Shown in pieces: positions 1-10,900 of a DNA stretch of 64,000 bases. Both the position numbers and the translations under genes were made by a program. Each line of letters begins with the position of its first letter. The stretch's first letter is position 1. The notes under the pieces were generated by a model. It had not been told where the DNA came from, made no database searches, and saw only the letters and a list, made by a program, of their open reading frames with translations. The stretch lies in the NCBI RefSeq assembly GCF_001661265.1, contig NW_017567013.1, forward strand, positions 186,001-250,000, read 5' to 3'. Source of the DNA: Saitoella complicata NRRL Y-17804 (Eukaryota > Ascomycota > Saitoellomycetes > Saitoellales > Saitoellaceae).

Positions 1-2
1 AT

Positions 3-1184
3 CAAATGATGGGACAAGCTACGGGTCGGGAGAAGTATATTGATATCAATACGCTGGATTTGACGCTGCCAGTGAGGGATCCGGATTTGGACGAGAAGGA
101 GTTCGATACGCATTCGGATTTTATCTATCTGGTTGCGTTAGTGAAGGTTCTGAGGAGGATGAGTGATATTTATCTTCAGCTGGGTGCGGACTGGAAGTTG
201 AGCTCGATTTTCACCGTTGGGTATTCGGCGATGGACGAAATTCTCGATGCTTGGTACGCCGGTTTACCAGCACGGTTGAAACTAGTGGTACCAGATGATT
301 TTGATGCACCATTGCCGAAGTTTGGCTTTCATTTTTTGCCGTTTTTGCACATGGTTTACAATCTGTGTCGGATTGTGCTGCATCGGCCGTGGGCGGAACA
401 AGGTGGCCATATCGATAACGTGGAGAAGTGTTTGGGACCTTCCATCAACCTCGTTCGGATCGCGAAGGCTACGTTGGACCAGTTTGGACTCCGTGGCTTC
501 CAGTGCTCGTTACGAGGGACGAACTTCACGGTTTATGGCCTCGTTTCTGCGTCCGCGATCTTCCTGGGGAGGATTAGGGCGAATGTAACAAATCCTTGGG
601 CGAAGTTCTTCCAGATGGGGATCGAGGTGTTGGAGGTCGTTGTGGATTCGACGCATAACGAGGATCTACATCAGCAGGTGCAGAAGATGAAAGAGGCTTG
701 TCGAGCATCGCTTGAGCGGTCGAGGAGGTTGGAGTCTACGCCTCCTGTTGGGCCGTCGCCCCAGCAGGGACAGCAGCAACAACCGCCGAGCCAGCAGCCG
801 CAGGGGATGGATACAACGTACAATTCTGATCCGGCACTTGGGTTCCATGTCCATCCATCCTGGCATCCGGATAATGCCGCAAGGGAGGTGTACAGCCGTG
901 GTGCACCACCGGCTGCACAATCCTTCCAGCATGAATTGCAAGGACTGATGTTGCCACCAAATCCACCCGCACCATATATGCAGAACAATTTCGGCATGGT
1001 GGGCGGTACGGGAGGGATGGCTGGCATGGGGGCCCCGGATATGGGAGGAGGGTTTTATGGGGGGCCGGAGGATGGGGATCCGCAGTATTGGTCGCAGATG
1101 CAGGCGCCGACTGGGATGGATCATCCCGATGATTTGGAGGAGGACTTAAGTGGTGGGCATGGGCATGGAATGGGACTGCAGTGA
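3..1184 (+). CDS. Zn2Cys6 fungal transcription factor, C-terminal part (5' truncated by window edge)
   Basis: The reading frame is open from the first bases of the window, so the N-terminal zinc cluster lies upstream and is not seen. The first visible residues look like the end of the fungal-specific transcription factor middle homology region: a REKYIDINTLDLTLPV segment is laid out like the family pattern GRP..I.DEDI...LP. It is followed by helices with YLVALVKVLRRMSDIY and LHMVYNLCRIVLHRP. Residues after about 240 are low complexity: a Gln/Pro-rich run, then a Gly/Met-rich tail ending in a His/Gly cluster, as in activation domains. I cannot assign a named regulator (XlnR, FacB and others were considered). 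Family call fairly secure, target genes unknown. Confidence 0.72.
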   Translation, partial: QMMGQATGREKYIDINTLDLTLPVRDPDLDEKEFDTHSDFIYLVALVKVLRRMSDIYLQLGADWKLSSIFTVGYSAMDEILDAWYAGLPARLKLVVPDDFDAPLPKFGFHFLPFLHMVYNLCRIVLHRPWAEQGGHIDNVEKCLGPSINLVRIAKATLDQFGLRGFQCSLRGTNFTVYGLVSASAIFLGRIRANVTNPWAKFFQMGIEVLEVVVDSTHNEDLHQQVQKMKEACRASLERSRRLESTPPVGPSPQQGQQQQPPSQQPQGMDTTYNSDPALGFHVHPSWHPDNAAREVYSRGAPPAAQSFQHELQGLMLPPNPPAPYMQNNFGMVGGTGGMAGMGAPDMGGGFYGGPEDGDPQYWSQMQAPTGMDHPDDLEEDLSGGHGHGMGLQ

Positions 1185-1882
1185 TGTGGGAATGGAGGAG
1201 GCTGTTATGAAAAATCGTTTTTGTTGGCGTCAGGTCTGGTTTCGTAATTTTGGGCATGGATCTGGGTTCGAGAGCGTCTTTCTTGAAGATTGCTAGGGTT
1301 GTATGTTGAATGTGTAGTATGCAAGGGCGTTATGTGATAATGGAGAATATTTGTCCTCGAGAACGCGGTGCGACTTGCCCGTGGTTCATTCTACCTCTAT
1401 GATGATTATGCCAAAAGTCATCCTTATTCGGATGCAGCGGGCTCGGGACGTTCGTCTCGTTCGCCGCAGCCATGAAGGACAGCAATATTCACCGGCCGGC
1501 TCGCTCTTTGCGTCACCCTCGGGAGACGATTGGGTGGAGTTCTGAGAGGTAATCGATGCGTTTAGTTACGTTCGATAAACAAGTGTGTGTATATCCTCGG
1601 TCACGAGAGATCATTTTCGGACAATTCGGCCTTTACAGCTGCGTCGCGTGCGCAGACCGGATCAGGCGTCGGAGCCTTACTGTACCCCGACCGAACTATT
1701 AGCGCGAACGATTTTTCTATACCCATCCAGTCCTCCTCGTCCTACTCCTCCACGCCAACCACCATGACCAACTTCCAACTGGCCCAACTTATCGCCATGG
1801 TGGTGGATGATTGCTCTCATGGGTTTGGCGACATATCTAGAACTTAGATATCCGGGGACTTGCCTGACCAAGGTCTTGGACG

Positions 1883-1894
1883 GCTAGTACTAGC
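1883..1894. repeat. 12 bp perfect palindrome GCTAGTACTAGC
   Basis: The sequence equals its own reverse complement. The same AGTACTAG core recurs in the 2589-2603 inverted repeat and near 13850. Could be a dimeric protein site, but three copies of an 8-mer in 64 kb is close to chance. Confidence 0.4.
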
Positions 1895-2588
1895 TTTGTA
1901 GTTGAAGAATTCCGGTGGGACTGGAAGGCTCATCGGACTCATGTCAACAGGAGAGCCGGCTGCACGATCTTCACCAACTTGGAGTCCTTCATAAGTAACA
2001 GCACGACAATCACAGGCTGTAAGATAATTGCATTGCACATTGCAATTATGCTTGTGTGTGAAGCCTGGGAACGTCGTGCACTTCTTTCCTCGCGCTCACG
2101 ATGGAGAAGTTCGTGTCAAGTCACATATATACCCCGGCTCACAAATCCAGGTCGAAGGCCCGATGCATCCACAGCAGCCCGTACTCCTCGGGTAAGTGCT
2201 CAGGTCTCGTTCTCTTCTCTTTTTCTTGATGGCAGCAAGTCGGTTGTCTACTCCTCTGGCTCTCGCAGAACTCCCTACGGTCCGCGCGCTAGTCCGTGAC
2301 ACTGAAAGCGGTCTTCATGGGACAACGCTCGTCGCGGCCTCTGTCATGATACGATATCTTGCCTTCATGTTCAAGAAATGACCCGCCTTGGCTTCTCACA
2401 CATGCGCAAGAAGGTTCACTGATAAAGGCTGGGCCGATTAAACTCGGGTGCGACAAGCGACAACCTCTCTTTTAGAAGTTGACATTCAGCTGGAATAGAC
2501 CATGGCTCCTCCAGATTCCGTTGTGAGCTCATTGATTTGTTCATGCTATCGGCGCTGGTAGGCCTAGGCGATCAACCGCGCTATAGCG

Positions 2589-2603
2589 CTAGTACAGTAC
2601 TAG
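2589..2603. repeat. Inverted repeat CTAGTAC-A-GTACTAG
   Basis: Seven-base arms with a one-base centre, perfect. It lies in the same gene-free stretch as the palindrome at 1883. Confidence 0.45.
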
Positions 2604-2913
2604 TAGACTAATCTTTGATACGCCCATCGACATACTCAAACTCCCGCTCGGAGGACCTTAAGCTTATCACACCGCTGTCAAGATACCGCGATCGACCGCC
2701 CTCCCTTTACGAACGGTCAATTTCGTGACGTTCACGGGCGGCTGTCGAACGTTACCCTACGCTGCGTCGGGGCCGGCGGGCGTGAGACACGGCCTGTACT
2801 CGGACCGACTCAGATTTCCACAAAACAGCACGTCAGTCCCCGAAATGAAACTTACTGGAACGATTCACGCTATGATTCCCATATGTGACGCCGACGCAAC
2901 CTTATGCCGCCAT

Positions 2914-2950
2914 CCGCGTCCGAACCTCGGTCCGGAAGTCGCGGACGCGG
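2914..2950. repeat. GC-rich 9 bp inverted repeat (CCGCGTCCG / CGGACGCGG)
   Basis: Perfect 9 bp arms at 2914-2922 and 2942-2950 separated by 19 nt, with a TCCGGA palindrome inside the spacer. It sits 75 bp upstream of the TATA box at 3026. CGG half-sites in inverted array are the type of site bound by Zn2Cys6 dimers, so an operator is possible; function is inferred only. Confidence 0.45.
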
Positions 2951-3025
2951 CGTCGGACCTTGTCTTTGATCGAAGCGGAGTCGAGCACACGACAGTGTTT
3001 GCAATGAAACGACCGACACAAACGG

Positions 3026-3033
3026 TATATAAA
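3026..3033 (+). promoter_or_regulatory. TATA box (TATATAAA) of the small Ser-rich gene
   Basis: Canonical TATATAAA, 90 bp upstream of the ATG at 3123, where fungal TATA elements are expected. It supports the small downstream ORF being transcribed and probably regulated. Confidence 0.6.
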
Positions 3034-3122
3034 CAGCAGCGATGGCTGTCTTGAGAAAGGTGTAAGAACAGACGGTGACAATACCAAGCCTCCAAGAACC
3101 ATACCAAGCCTTGGCATATAAC

Positions 3123-3476
3123 ATGACCACACCAAACATCTACACCGCAGTTATGCATACCGAACATACAAAAGCAACTGGAATGAACCCACTCCATCTT
3201 CCAATTGGGCTTTCAGACCGCAAACTCCGCCGCAACAGTTTTACCTCAAGTTACGGCGCCTTTCTCTCCTCGCACGCTCACGTAATCAGCGACAAAATCT
3301 CTGGTGTAGCTGCGGATGTCATCCTGCATTTGTACAATGACCACAAGGAGAAGAAGGAGCGACATCATGAGAGGAGAAGCTCAAGCTCAAGTGCGTCTTC
3401 TGGATCCAGTCTGAGCGTGAGGTCGAGTTCCGAGTTATCTTCGAGGTCGAGAGGGACGTCGCCATTGAGAGGCTGA
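3123..3476 (+). CDS. Small Ser/Arg-rich protein of unknown function
   Basis: 117-codon ORF from the ATG at 3123; the frame is open further upstream but without an ATG. No family recognised. The N-terminal 80 residues are of ordinary composition (SSYGAFLSSHAHVISDKISG, then VAADVILHLYND). The C-terminal third is a charged KEKKERHHERR block followed by a serine run and ends RGTSPLRG. Support for being real is circumstantial: a strong TATA box about 90 bp upstream and a long upstream region containing inverted repeats, the layout of an inducible gene. No introns needed. It could instead be a non-coding transcript, since the 22 bp duplication just after the stop shows the downstream DNA is unconstrained. 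Confidence 0.42.
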   Translation: MTTPNIYTAVMHTEHTKATGMNPLHLPIGLSDRKLRRNSFTSSYGAFLSSHAHVISDKISGVAADVILHLYNDHKEKKERHHERRSSSSSASSGSSLSVRSSSELSSRSRGTSPLRG

Positions 3477-3558
3477 TGATGAACCCGAGGAGAGCATCAA
3501 GCATGCTACAGTCGACGTCAGCAGTCCCTTTGCACAGTCGCAAAACATCCGGGTCCCA

Positions 3559-3602
3559 CGACGTACTCAGAAGAGCAGAACGACGTACTCAGAAGAGCAG
3601 AA
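3559..3602. repeat. 22 bp tandem duplication
   Basis: Two perfect copies of a 22 bp unit containing ACGTACTCAGAAGAGCAG lie side by side, followed by a decayed third start. The period is not a multiple of three, which argues that this stretch is not translated. Confidence 0.8.
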
Positions 3603-3896
3603 CGCCGTTTACTCAGGAACCTCGAGGAGGCCTGCGTCAGAAAACATGGTGCACGCACAGCACCCTCGGCCTCAATAACAGGACAAGAAGGAGGCGAGTG
3701 ACGGAAAAGGAAGACCAAGAGTAGATACACGAGAAGGGCCTAGGCTTGAAGTGCGAATGCGCTTCGCAAGAACGTATTAGAGAAATATCAAAACTTTAGC
3801 AACCTGTCCATACGCCCCAATGTCCGAAAATGTCCAAATGATGTCCGTGTACACCTCACCCAACCAGAAATACGTAACCCATCGCTATGAGACGCC

Positions 3897-4814
3897 CTAC
3901 ATAACCAACGCACCTGCCGCAACCGCGAACGCAATGCCACCGATACCGGCACCAAGCATACCTGCACCAGAGTTCTGAGTAGCGGAAGCAGTCCCAGATG
4001 CCGCGGCAGCAGCAGAAGAAGTACCACTCGTTCTCGCCCTACCACTCGAGACGGCAGATCCCGACGTCGCACTCGCCACGGCACTCACAACAACACTGGA
4101 AGCACTCGGCGCCGCGGTCGCCACAACTGTCGCACTCGACACCGCTCCCGTACTCGAACTTCCGTCAACAGGCAACACAACATTGTCTGTATTGTCGTAC
4201 TTGTTGTAATCAGGACAAGCCATGAAACAGTTGTATGTGGCATTCGTCGCCTCATTCCCATAATACGACGTATCATTCGCATTTCCCGGAAAATACTCAT
4301 CCGCACATTTCCTCACACAGTCGATCGCCTCACATGGGAAATCCCCTGATCCCAAACTCATCCCATCCAACTCGTACTGAGAAAAGTTACCAGTCATGTC
4401 ATGGAATGTGATTTCGAGGGCGGAGTATTCGAAGCCGCCGAGGGATTCACCGTTTTGCCATGCGTTCCAGGAGATGGCGTAATAGGGTCCATCGGGACCG
4501 GCAGCAGCTGGTACGGTTATTTCGGTGGTGTTTTGGGTGATTGGGATATCGCCCAACACGCATACGGGACCAGTACCCCAGCCCGGGGGAGTTAGGGCGA
4601 GGTAGACGCGGATGGAGTCGAAGCCCTCGGACATGTAGGAGGACGTGGAGGAGGTGGGGATGGTGACGTTGAAGGGGACGTCGCCGCTCGGTTCGTAAAC
4701 GGAGAGGAACGCATCGGCGGATCCGGCGTAGGAAGCGGAGCCTGGGGCGAAGATTGCGGTTGCGGGGGAGGTGAGGAGGGTTAAGGAGGCGATGAATGCT
4801 GTTGTAAGGAACAT
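3897..4814 (-). CDS. Secreted GPI-anchored cell-wall protein (Kre9/KNH-like, tentative)
   Basis: 305 aa from the ATG at 4814, chosen because it starts directly with a signal peptide (MFLTTAFIASLTLLTS, cleaved near ATA). The in-frame extension upstream adds 21 residues that would bury it. The ectodomain of about 190 residues has several Asn-X-Ser/Thr sites and a VPAAAGPDGPYYAISWNAW segment resembling the Kre9/KNH beta-sandwich pattern (..P....G.YYI...). A Cys-rich part follows with EAIDCVRKCADEYFPG and NCFMACPDYN. Then comes an Ala/Ser/Val-rich stalk, and the end is an NSGAG omega-site region plus a hydrophobic tail, typical of GPI attachment. Likely located at plasma membrane or wall. The Kre9 relation is weak; the secreted GPI nature is clear. 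Confidence 0.72.
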   Translation of the reverse strand: MFLTTAFIASLTLLTSPATAIFAPGSASYAGSADAFLSVYEPSGDVPFNVTIPTSSTSSYMSEGFDSIRVYLALTPPGWGTGPVCVLGDIPITQNTTEITVPAAAGPDGPYYAISWNAWQNGESLGGFEYSALEITFHDMTGNFSQYELDGMSLGSGDFPCEAIDCVRKCADEYFPGNANDTSYYGNEATNATYNCFMACPDYNKYDNTDNVVLPVDGSSSTGAVSSATVVATAAPSASSVVVSAVASATSGSAVSSGRARTSGTSSAAAAASGTASATQNSGAGMLGAGIGGIAFAVAAGALVM

Positions 4815-5543
4815 GTTCAGAGAGTGTATGCTGTCGATTATGCTTGGATTAGGGAATGAATGCTGGACTGAAAACACCTTCAGAGGAGGAGAACAGGAGA
4901 AAGGGGGGTGTTCTGGTTAAATATGTTGGTGTTTTGGCTGAAGGTAGACTCGGGGCGGGAGATGCCGAAGCCATCGCATCTGGGGCGCACAGACCAAGTG
5001 AACCCTGCACCATGCCGGGGCCTGACGCGGAAGTGAGGCGAAGGAGGTCATCTTGGAGTCATTCAAGGGGTTCATCGATGAGGAGGATTTGTAGATGCGT
5101 ATTAAATGCTAAGAATTGCTTTTTCCTCGGCTGTTCTCAGTGAAGCTTCTAAAGTTGACTGAAGCCTTCCGCTGCCCTCTTCGAACTTGCGCGCGGTCCA
5201 GAACCGACCGGCAGCACTTTTTGCAGCCTCTAGCTGCTCGTCCGGAATGTGAGAATGGCCCAATTGTGGGATTAACCGATCCAGTTGTGGGCATATCAAA
5301 TTCCGGGGGACAGCTGTCCATCGAGGTCAACGACATCCATGGTCATTAGAGAGAGGAAAGGACAAATGATGTGAACCACTCTTATTTATTAAGAAGAAAT
5401 TATCGAATCTTTGAACCCCGTGACCCTTATCCCAATTTGTAGACGTTAACCGTATAAAGAACCCAACACCCATAAACAACAATAAAAAGGTAAGAAAAAG
5501 TGCATGCAAACCCATCGTGCTCCGTTTTGTTTGTTTCAACAAT
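4815..5543. other. Intergenic region, nothing recognised
   Basis: Promoter side of the GPI-protein gene and 3' side of the flavodoxin gene. Only overlapping short ORFs on both strands, none with family features. A GGGGGG run near 4908 may be a stress-element-like site, not supported further. Confidence 0.5.
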
Positions 5544-6560
5544 TTACATAACCTCGCACTTGAGTCCACAAACACCGCCCTTCTTCTCCTGTTCCTGAGT
5601 AGGTGCAGTATCCCTCATGGTAGTCTTCATCTGTCCGGTGGATTCGGCACGAGGGCGGGTCTCGGTCTGGACTGGCGCAGGCGCGGGAGCAGCAGCGGGG
5701 ACGACAGCTGGAACAGCAGCAACGGGCTCAGGCGCCTTAGCGACGACAGGCTCGACAACATACGGCTCAGCAACAGTCTCCACAGCGACAGGCTCACTCC
5801 TCAACGCAGCACCCTCACTCGAAACAAGAACCGGCTCACCCAAGTTCAAATCATCCAACTTCTTCGTAACAACCTCCTCCTTCTTCTCCGCAACTACGGT
5901 TTCAGCGCCGTTCGCTTGGATTCGGGGGCCCGAGCGTAGTTAAGCGAAGAAACGCTGAGCGTACTGGGCGAAGGACTCACCCTGGATACCAGCGACCTCG
6001 AGCTCGAGAGCGGAAGGCATGCGGGAACCGTCACCACCGGCGAAGGTACCGGCACCCCAGGCGGAGCCACCGTGGACCTCCTCGAGGTTGGTGAGCTGAG
6101 CGAAGGTACGGGAGTATCCGAGGGGAACGTAGATCATTCCGTGGTGAGCGAAGGTAGACATGGCGTTCATGACAGTAGACTCCTGACCACCTCCGGGGGA
6201 AGCAGTAGAGACGAAGACACCGGCGAGCTTACCGGCGAGGGCACCAGTAGCCCAGAGACCACCGGTCTGGTCAAAGAAAGCCTTGAACTGGGCGGGGAAG
6301 TTACCAAAACGGGTGGGGATACCGAAGATGAAGGCGGAGTGAGACTCGAGGGTCTCGATGGAGGCGAGGGGGTAGTCGCGCTTGCCGGGAGCGTGCATCT
6401 TGGTCAAAACATCCTGGGGGAGAGTCTCGGGGACCTGGTAGATCACGGCCTCGGAACCGGCCTTCTCGATACCGGCCTTGACAGCCTCGGCCATGGTGGC
6501 GATGTGGCCGTACATGGAGTAGATGACGATGGCGATGGACTTGTTGGCAGGAGTAGACAT
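5544..6560 (-). CDS. WrbA/Ycp4-family flavodoxin-like NAD(P)H:quinone oxidoreductase with optional C-terminal tail
   Basis: FMN-dependent quinone reductase of the WrbA/Pst2/Ycp4/Alt a 7 family, which protects against quinone and oxidative stress. Seen: an [20 protein letters not shown] phosphate-binding start, then [17 protein letters not shown], and [20 protein letters not shown], all family hallmarks. Read without splicing, the protein is 206 aa and ends [16 protein letters not shown] with the stop at 5942-5940, the normal family length. But a good intron (donor GTGAGT at 5980, CTTAACT branch, acceptor ending 5915; 66 nt) removes that stop. It joins in frame to a 123-residue Ala/Pro/Val/Glu-rich tail ending CGLKCEVM, giving 316 aa. 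The final CEVM could be a CaaX-type lipidation signal; yeast Ycp4 is also thought to be lipidated. A TATA box lies 64 bp upstream of the start. Core call certain; which form is made is not. Confidence 0.9.
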
Positions 6561-7955
6561 TTCTGATGGATGTATGTGGTCTGGAGGGGAGATGGGAGTG
6601 GTCGAGGACGTGGGATCGACTGGCTTTATACGCGCGCGCTTTGGTAACGCTGAGTAAGTGAGGTAATCTCAGCACAACACCAACTCCGCATTAGGTAACG
6701 CTTGATAAGCCGAGTGTAAACAGTTTGCCCTTCCATGAACATTCCAGTATTGTCGACTGCCTGAGTCTGTCTGTGGCCATGTCAGGGTTACGGAACGGAG
6801 ATTTCTTCTAGTAACAGCGCCCATGACCAAGTCGATCAACCTAACCGTAGCTACCCAGTGTCCATCTTTTGGTTGAGCTGGGACTTCTTTGCGGCCGATC
6901 TTGACTGGACACGTGAACCTATTCGAACGACGGGACCGTTGATCGACCCGCGAGGAGGTTGACAGGCGCGCGTGTTCAGGGGGTGAAGGCCCTGTCTGTC
7001 CGTGTGCATTCTATTAATATTGCAAAGATGCTCGAGATACTGGTGTAAACTGAGTAAAATGGCTATGGAAAGTCCATCTCTGCTCTTCCTACAAAGTGGT
7101 CCTTCTCCCGAGTTCGATATCTTTGACATTTTTGTCGCGCAAAGCAGGCCTAGGTGCGGTTTCTGAGCGCTGCACGTGGACACGTCCTCAACGAAGGGGA
7201 CGGCTGTCCAAGGGGTGACTGGGCTATGTTTGAGTGATGAGTAGTCCTCCTACCTGCGTGTGAAGCAAAAGCGACCGTTATGTTCATGGAAGCCGCGGCT
7301 ATGTCTACGATTGCGTGCGTTTCCAGCTCTCGCTGAAGCCTGGGGACGCCTTACTTATGTACACCATGCTGGCCGCGGCTCGGCCTCGGTCTTAGCCTCA
7401 AGTCCGTGACAATGAGCAATGAAGTTGGTACTCTACGAAGACATCCTTTGAGGTACGGCATACTTGCAGGTAGGTGATGGACAGGGAAGGAGCCGTGCCC
7501 TGTCTCCACCTATGGGAGCAACTCCGAAGTCCGCACATGCCAAGCTTGCAATGCCAGCAAGACGGACAATTGTCGTAGAAGGAGACCTTCCATCTAGTGT
7601 AACTTGCTTCTAAATACATGCAAAAACCGTTCATTCTTTTCCCCTTCCCATCGTGTCGAAAGTAATTTACACCTGTGTGGAATTCGACCGTACCCATTCC
7701 CTGTGCGTTCAAGCAAGAGAAAGGGTGCTGCGCCGATATCCGTATCCTCCAACACCCAACAACCAATCCCAAAGAACCCTTTCGTGGCCAGCACCCCGGC
7801 AATAGCGATAGACGCCGTAGACACGCCAACTTCCACCGCGGTCGTCTACGCGAGAGCTCTACGCTCCTCATCTTCATCCTCCACACGCGCAATTCCTGCC
7901 ACACCAATCGCAATATCCATCCACGCACAACAGGAGGAGAGAGAGAACACACAAA
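6561..7955. other. 1.4 kb divergent intergenic region
   Basis: Shared upstream region of the flavodoxin gene (minus) and snt2 (plus). Apart from the TATA element at 6624-6630 and a repeated GGTAACGCT near 6643 and 6694, nothing recognisable. The ORFs here lack family features and most likely lie in UTRs. Confidence 0.5.
6624..6630 (-). promoter_or_regulatory. TATA box (TATAAAG) of the flavodoxin gene
   Basis: On the minus strand TATAAAG lies 64 bp upstream of the ATG at 6560, next to a CG-alternating run. This fits an inducible stress gene. Confidence 0.55.
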
Positions 7956-10900
7956 ATGCCCGGCGCAGCGGCGAGCCCAAGCGCTGATTCAGAAACAACA
8001 TACGGAACCCGTTCGAAGGGCCGAACGAATCGCATTACGTACCACGATTCGTCGGATGAGGAGATGGGTATTACCACGGCGCCACGGACTACGACTACAG
8101 GCACCGGTACCAAGAGACGGCAATCGAAGGGTGCGCAGGTGGAAGGGAGTCCAGCGTCAGTAGCGGGGTCCTCGTCGGCCATTGGAACGCCTGCGACTGA
8201 GGAGGAGAGGAAAAGGAGTAAGGGCACGCCGAAGGTCGGGAAGGATAAGGACGGGCAGGAGAAGGCCATCCCGAGATTGTCGTTGAAGATTGTTGGTAAT
8301 GGGTTGAGGCAGAAGAAGGAGACGCCTGGGGCGAAGTACAAACCTGCGCGGTCGGTGGTGTCGAAGGAGGGTGTGGAAAGTTTGACGCTGGAGGATGGAA
8401 CAGTGTTGTCAGCGAACGGTACGTTGGCGAGTGCGTGTAGAAGGCCAAGCATACTAATTCGCGGCATACAGACTCCATCTACCTTATATCAGAGCCACCG
8501 GGAGAACCGTACTATATCGCAAGAATCATGGAGTTCATTCATGAGTCCTCGGCTTCGTTGATGCCTGCACCAGAGACCGACACCCCGAAAACCAAACGCG
8601 CAAAGAAAGCCGCAGAGCCGGCAAGCGATGGCTCAACGATCACCTCCGTCCGCGTCAACTGGTTCTACCGACCCAAGGACGTCTTAAGGCAGGTTTCCGA
8701 CTCGCGTATCCTGTTCGCTACGATGCATTCCGATGTCTGTCCTGTCAACGCCATCCGCGGAAAATGCACCGTCAAACACCGCGCTCACATCGACAACCTC
8801 GACGAATACCGCAAAATTCCCGACTCCTTCTGGTACGAAAAACTCTTCGACCGCTACATCCACCGCTACTACGAAGTCGTCCCCACCGAAAAAGTCCTCA
8901 ACATCCCCGCCAAGGTCAAAGAAGTTCTCCGCAAACAATGGGCATTCGTCGTTGTCGAGGGTGGACGCGGGAAGGAGTTGTGTATGGAGGAGAGAGGGTG
9001 TACGAAGTGTTCCGGGTGGTGTGCGAGTTCGGATTCGGTGAGGTGTGCGTTGTGTCATGCAGATTATCATATGGCGTGTGTTTCGCCGCCGTTGACGAGG
9101 AAGCCTGGAAGGGGGTTTGGGTGGACTTGTGCGCCGTGTACGAGGGCTGAGGAGAGGAAGATGCAGGAGAATGCGGTGCCGGAGGTGTCGAAGGGTCGCC
9201 CGCTACGAGAGGGTGAGGCGGACAAGCTGGAGGCGCAGAAGGCGGCGAGGACGAAGTTCATCATGGAGGACGATCTAATATCGAGACCGACCACGTCTGC
9301 GACTACGTCGACCAGTGTTCAAGATGGTGATTCTGGGACGTTGGCACAGGTGGAGGAGATCATGGAGGTCGCGGGTACGAACGTCGGACGATCAAAGGAT
9401 AAGAAGCACGAAGCAGATTTGTGGCCATATCGATATCTCGGAATCCATTGCAACGTCGAAGATGTACTGGACTACGACGATCGGCTTTATCCGCGCGCTG
9501 CGTCCCGTGTCGGAGGTAAACACCAGGCTGTGGTAACGGAGTGGCCAGGACGTCCGTTTGAGCTCATCGACGTCAAGAAGGAGGTTCTCACCAAGAAGCA
9601 GAAGCAGGCGGCATATCAGCAGAGAAGGAAGGAGAGGGATGCCGAGCGAGCTGCTGAGCGGAAAAGATTGGCCGAGGCGGAAAAGCTTCGTCTGGTCCCC
9701 GCGGAAAGTCGGGAGCAGACCGCGACTGTTGATGGAGGCGATAGCACGCCTGCTGATGAAATTCTTGATCCCATCATGGCCGACTCCTCTGCATCTTCGA
9801 AGCTGGATGTCCCTACGCCATGGATTGTTGAGAAGCCTGCTGGATACATCGAGCGTGGTAATGACGAGACCTCGGAGTTGATGTTTGTCAAACCTGCAGA
9901 AATGTCTGAGGATGAGCTTGACCGGAAACTGGCAGATCTGATGGAGCGTTTGAAGGGCACGGCGAACCGCCTGAAGTTGTCAGTTAATTCTACCAATCTC
10001 ATTGACGCCGCGGTCAATGCGCTGTTCAAGCACGACTTTGATCCTACCGAGGCAATCGAATCTCTGGCCAAGATCACCAGGAAGTCGATTGGTGAACCTT
10101 CGTTCTCGGTGCAAGAGAAGGAGAACTTCGAGATTGGTGTTAAGAAGTACGGTAGCGAGATGTATTCTGTCTCAAAGGTGGTGGGTACGAAGACTACGGA
10201 GCAGTGTGTACGATATTGGTATATGTGGAAAAAGACACCTGCCGGTCAAAAGATCTGGAGCAACTACCACGGGCGACGATCAAAGGCTGAGAAAGCTGAG
10301 GCATCCTCTGATCGAAACCAGGCCGTTAAGGCTGGTGGACCGGTGGTACGTATTGACGACATTGGTGATTCTTCGGATGATTCCTCGTACGATAATGGAA
10401 AAGCGGTGCAGAAGAAGAAGACATTCCAGTGTAAGTTCTGTAATGTTGCAAAGAGCCGGATTTGGAGGAGAGCGCCGGGGTACTCCGTCGGTCCTCAGGG
10501 TGCGAACGTCATTGCCTTATGTCAGCGGTGTGCGGAGCTTTGGAGAAGATATGGTGTCCAATGGGAAGATCCTGAGGAGACAGCGAAGAAGCTTGTGGAT
10601 GCCGGTGGTCGTTCGCGCAAAAGGAAGTTCGAGGAGGAGCTATTGCGTGAGCAGGCCGTGCATATGGAGGCTTTGGAGGCAGAAAAGGCCGAAAGGGCAA
10701 AGAAGAAGACTAAGGTTGCGAAGGCGGAGGAAGTTGCTACTGCGTCTGGCGACAAGGAGACCCCCGCCAAAGCCAAGCCTGGACTGAAACTGAAGCTTGA
10801 AAAGGTGGAAGAAAAGCATCATTGTGATGTCTGCAGAGTGCCTGAGCAGCTTAAGGATCTGTATGTTTGTGCACGATGCAAACTGTCCGTTCACAAGCAG

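Larger units (their letters stand above)
1185..3025. other. 1.8 kb intergenic stretch without a convincing gene
   Basis: Only short ORFs of up to about 110 codons on both strands, none with recognisable motifs or a splice partner. It holds two AGTACTAG-type palindromes (1883-1894 and 2589-2603) and a GC-rich 9 bp inverted repeat (2914-2950), and is probably the 3' region of the regulator gene plus a long promoter for the small gene downstream. Confidence 0.6.
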
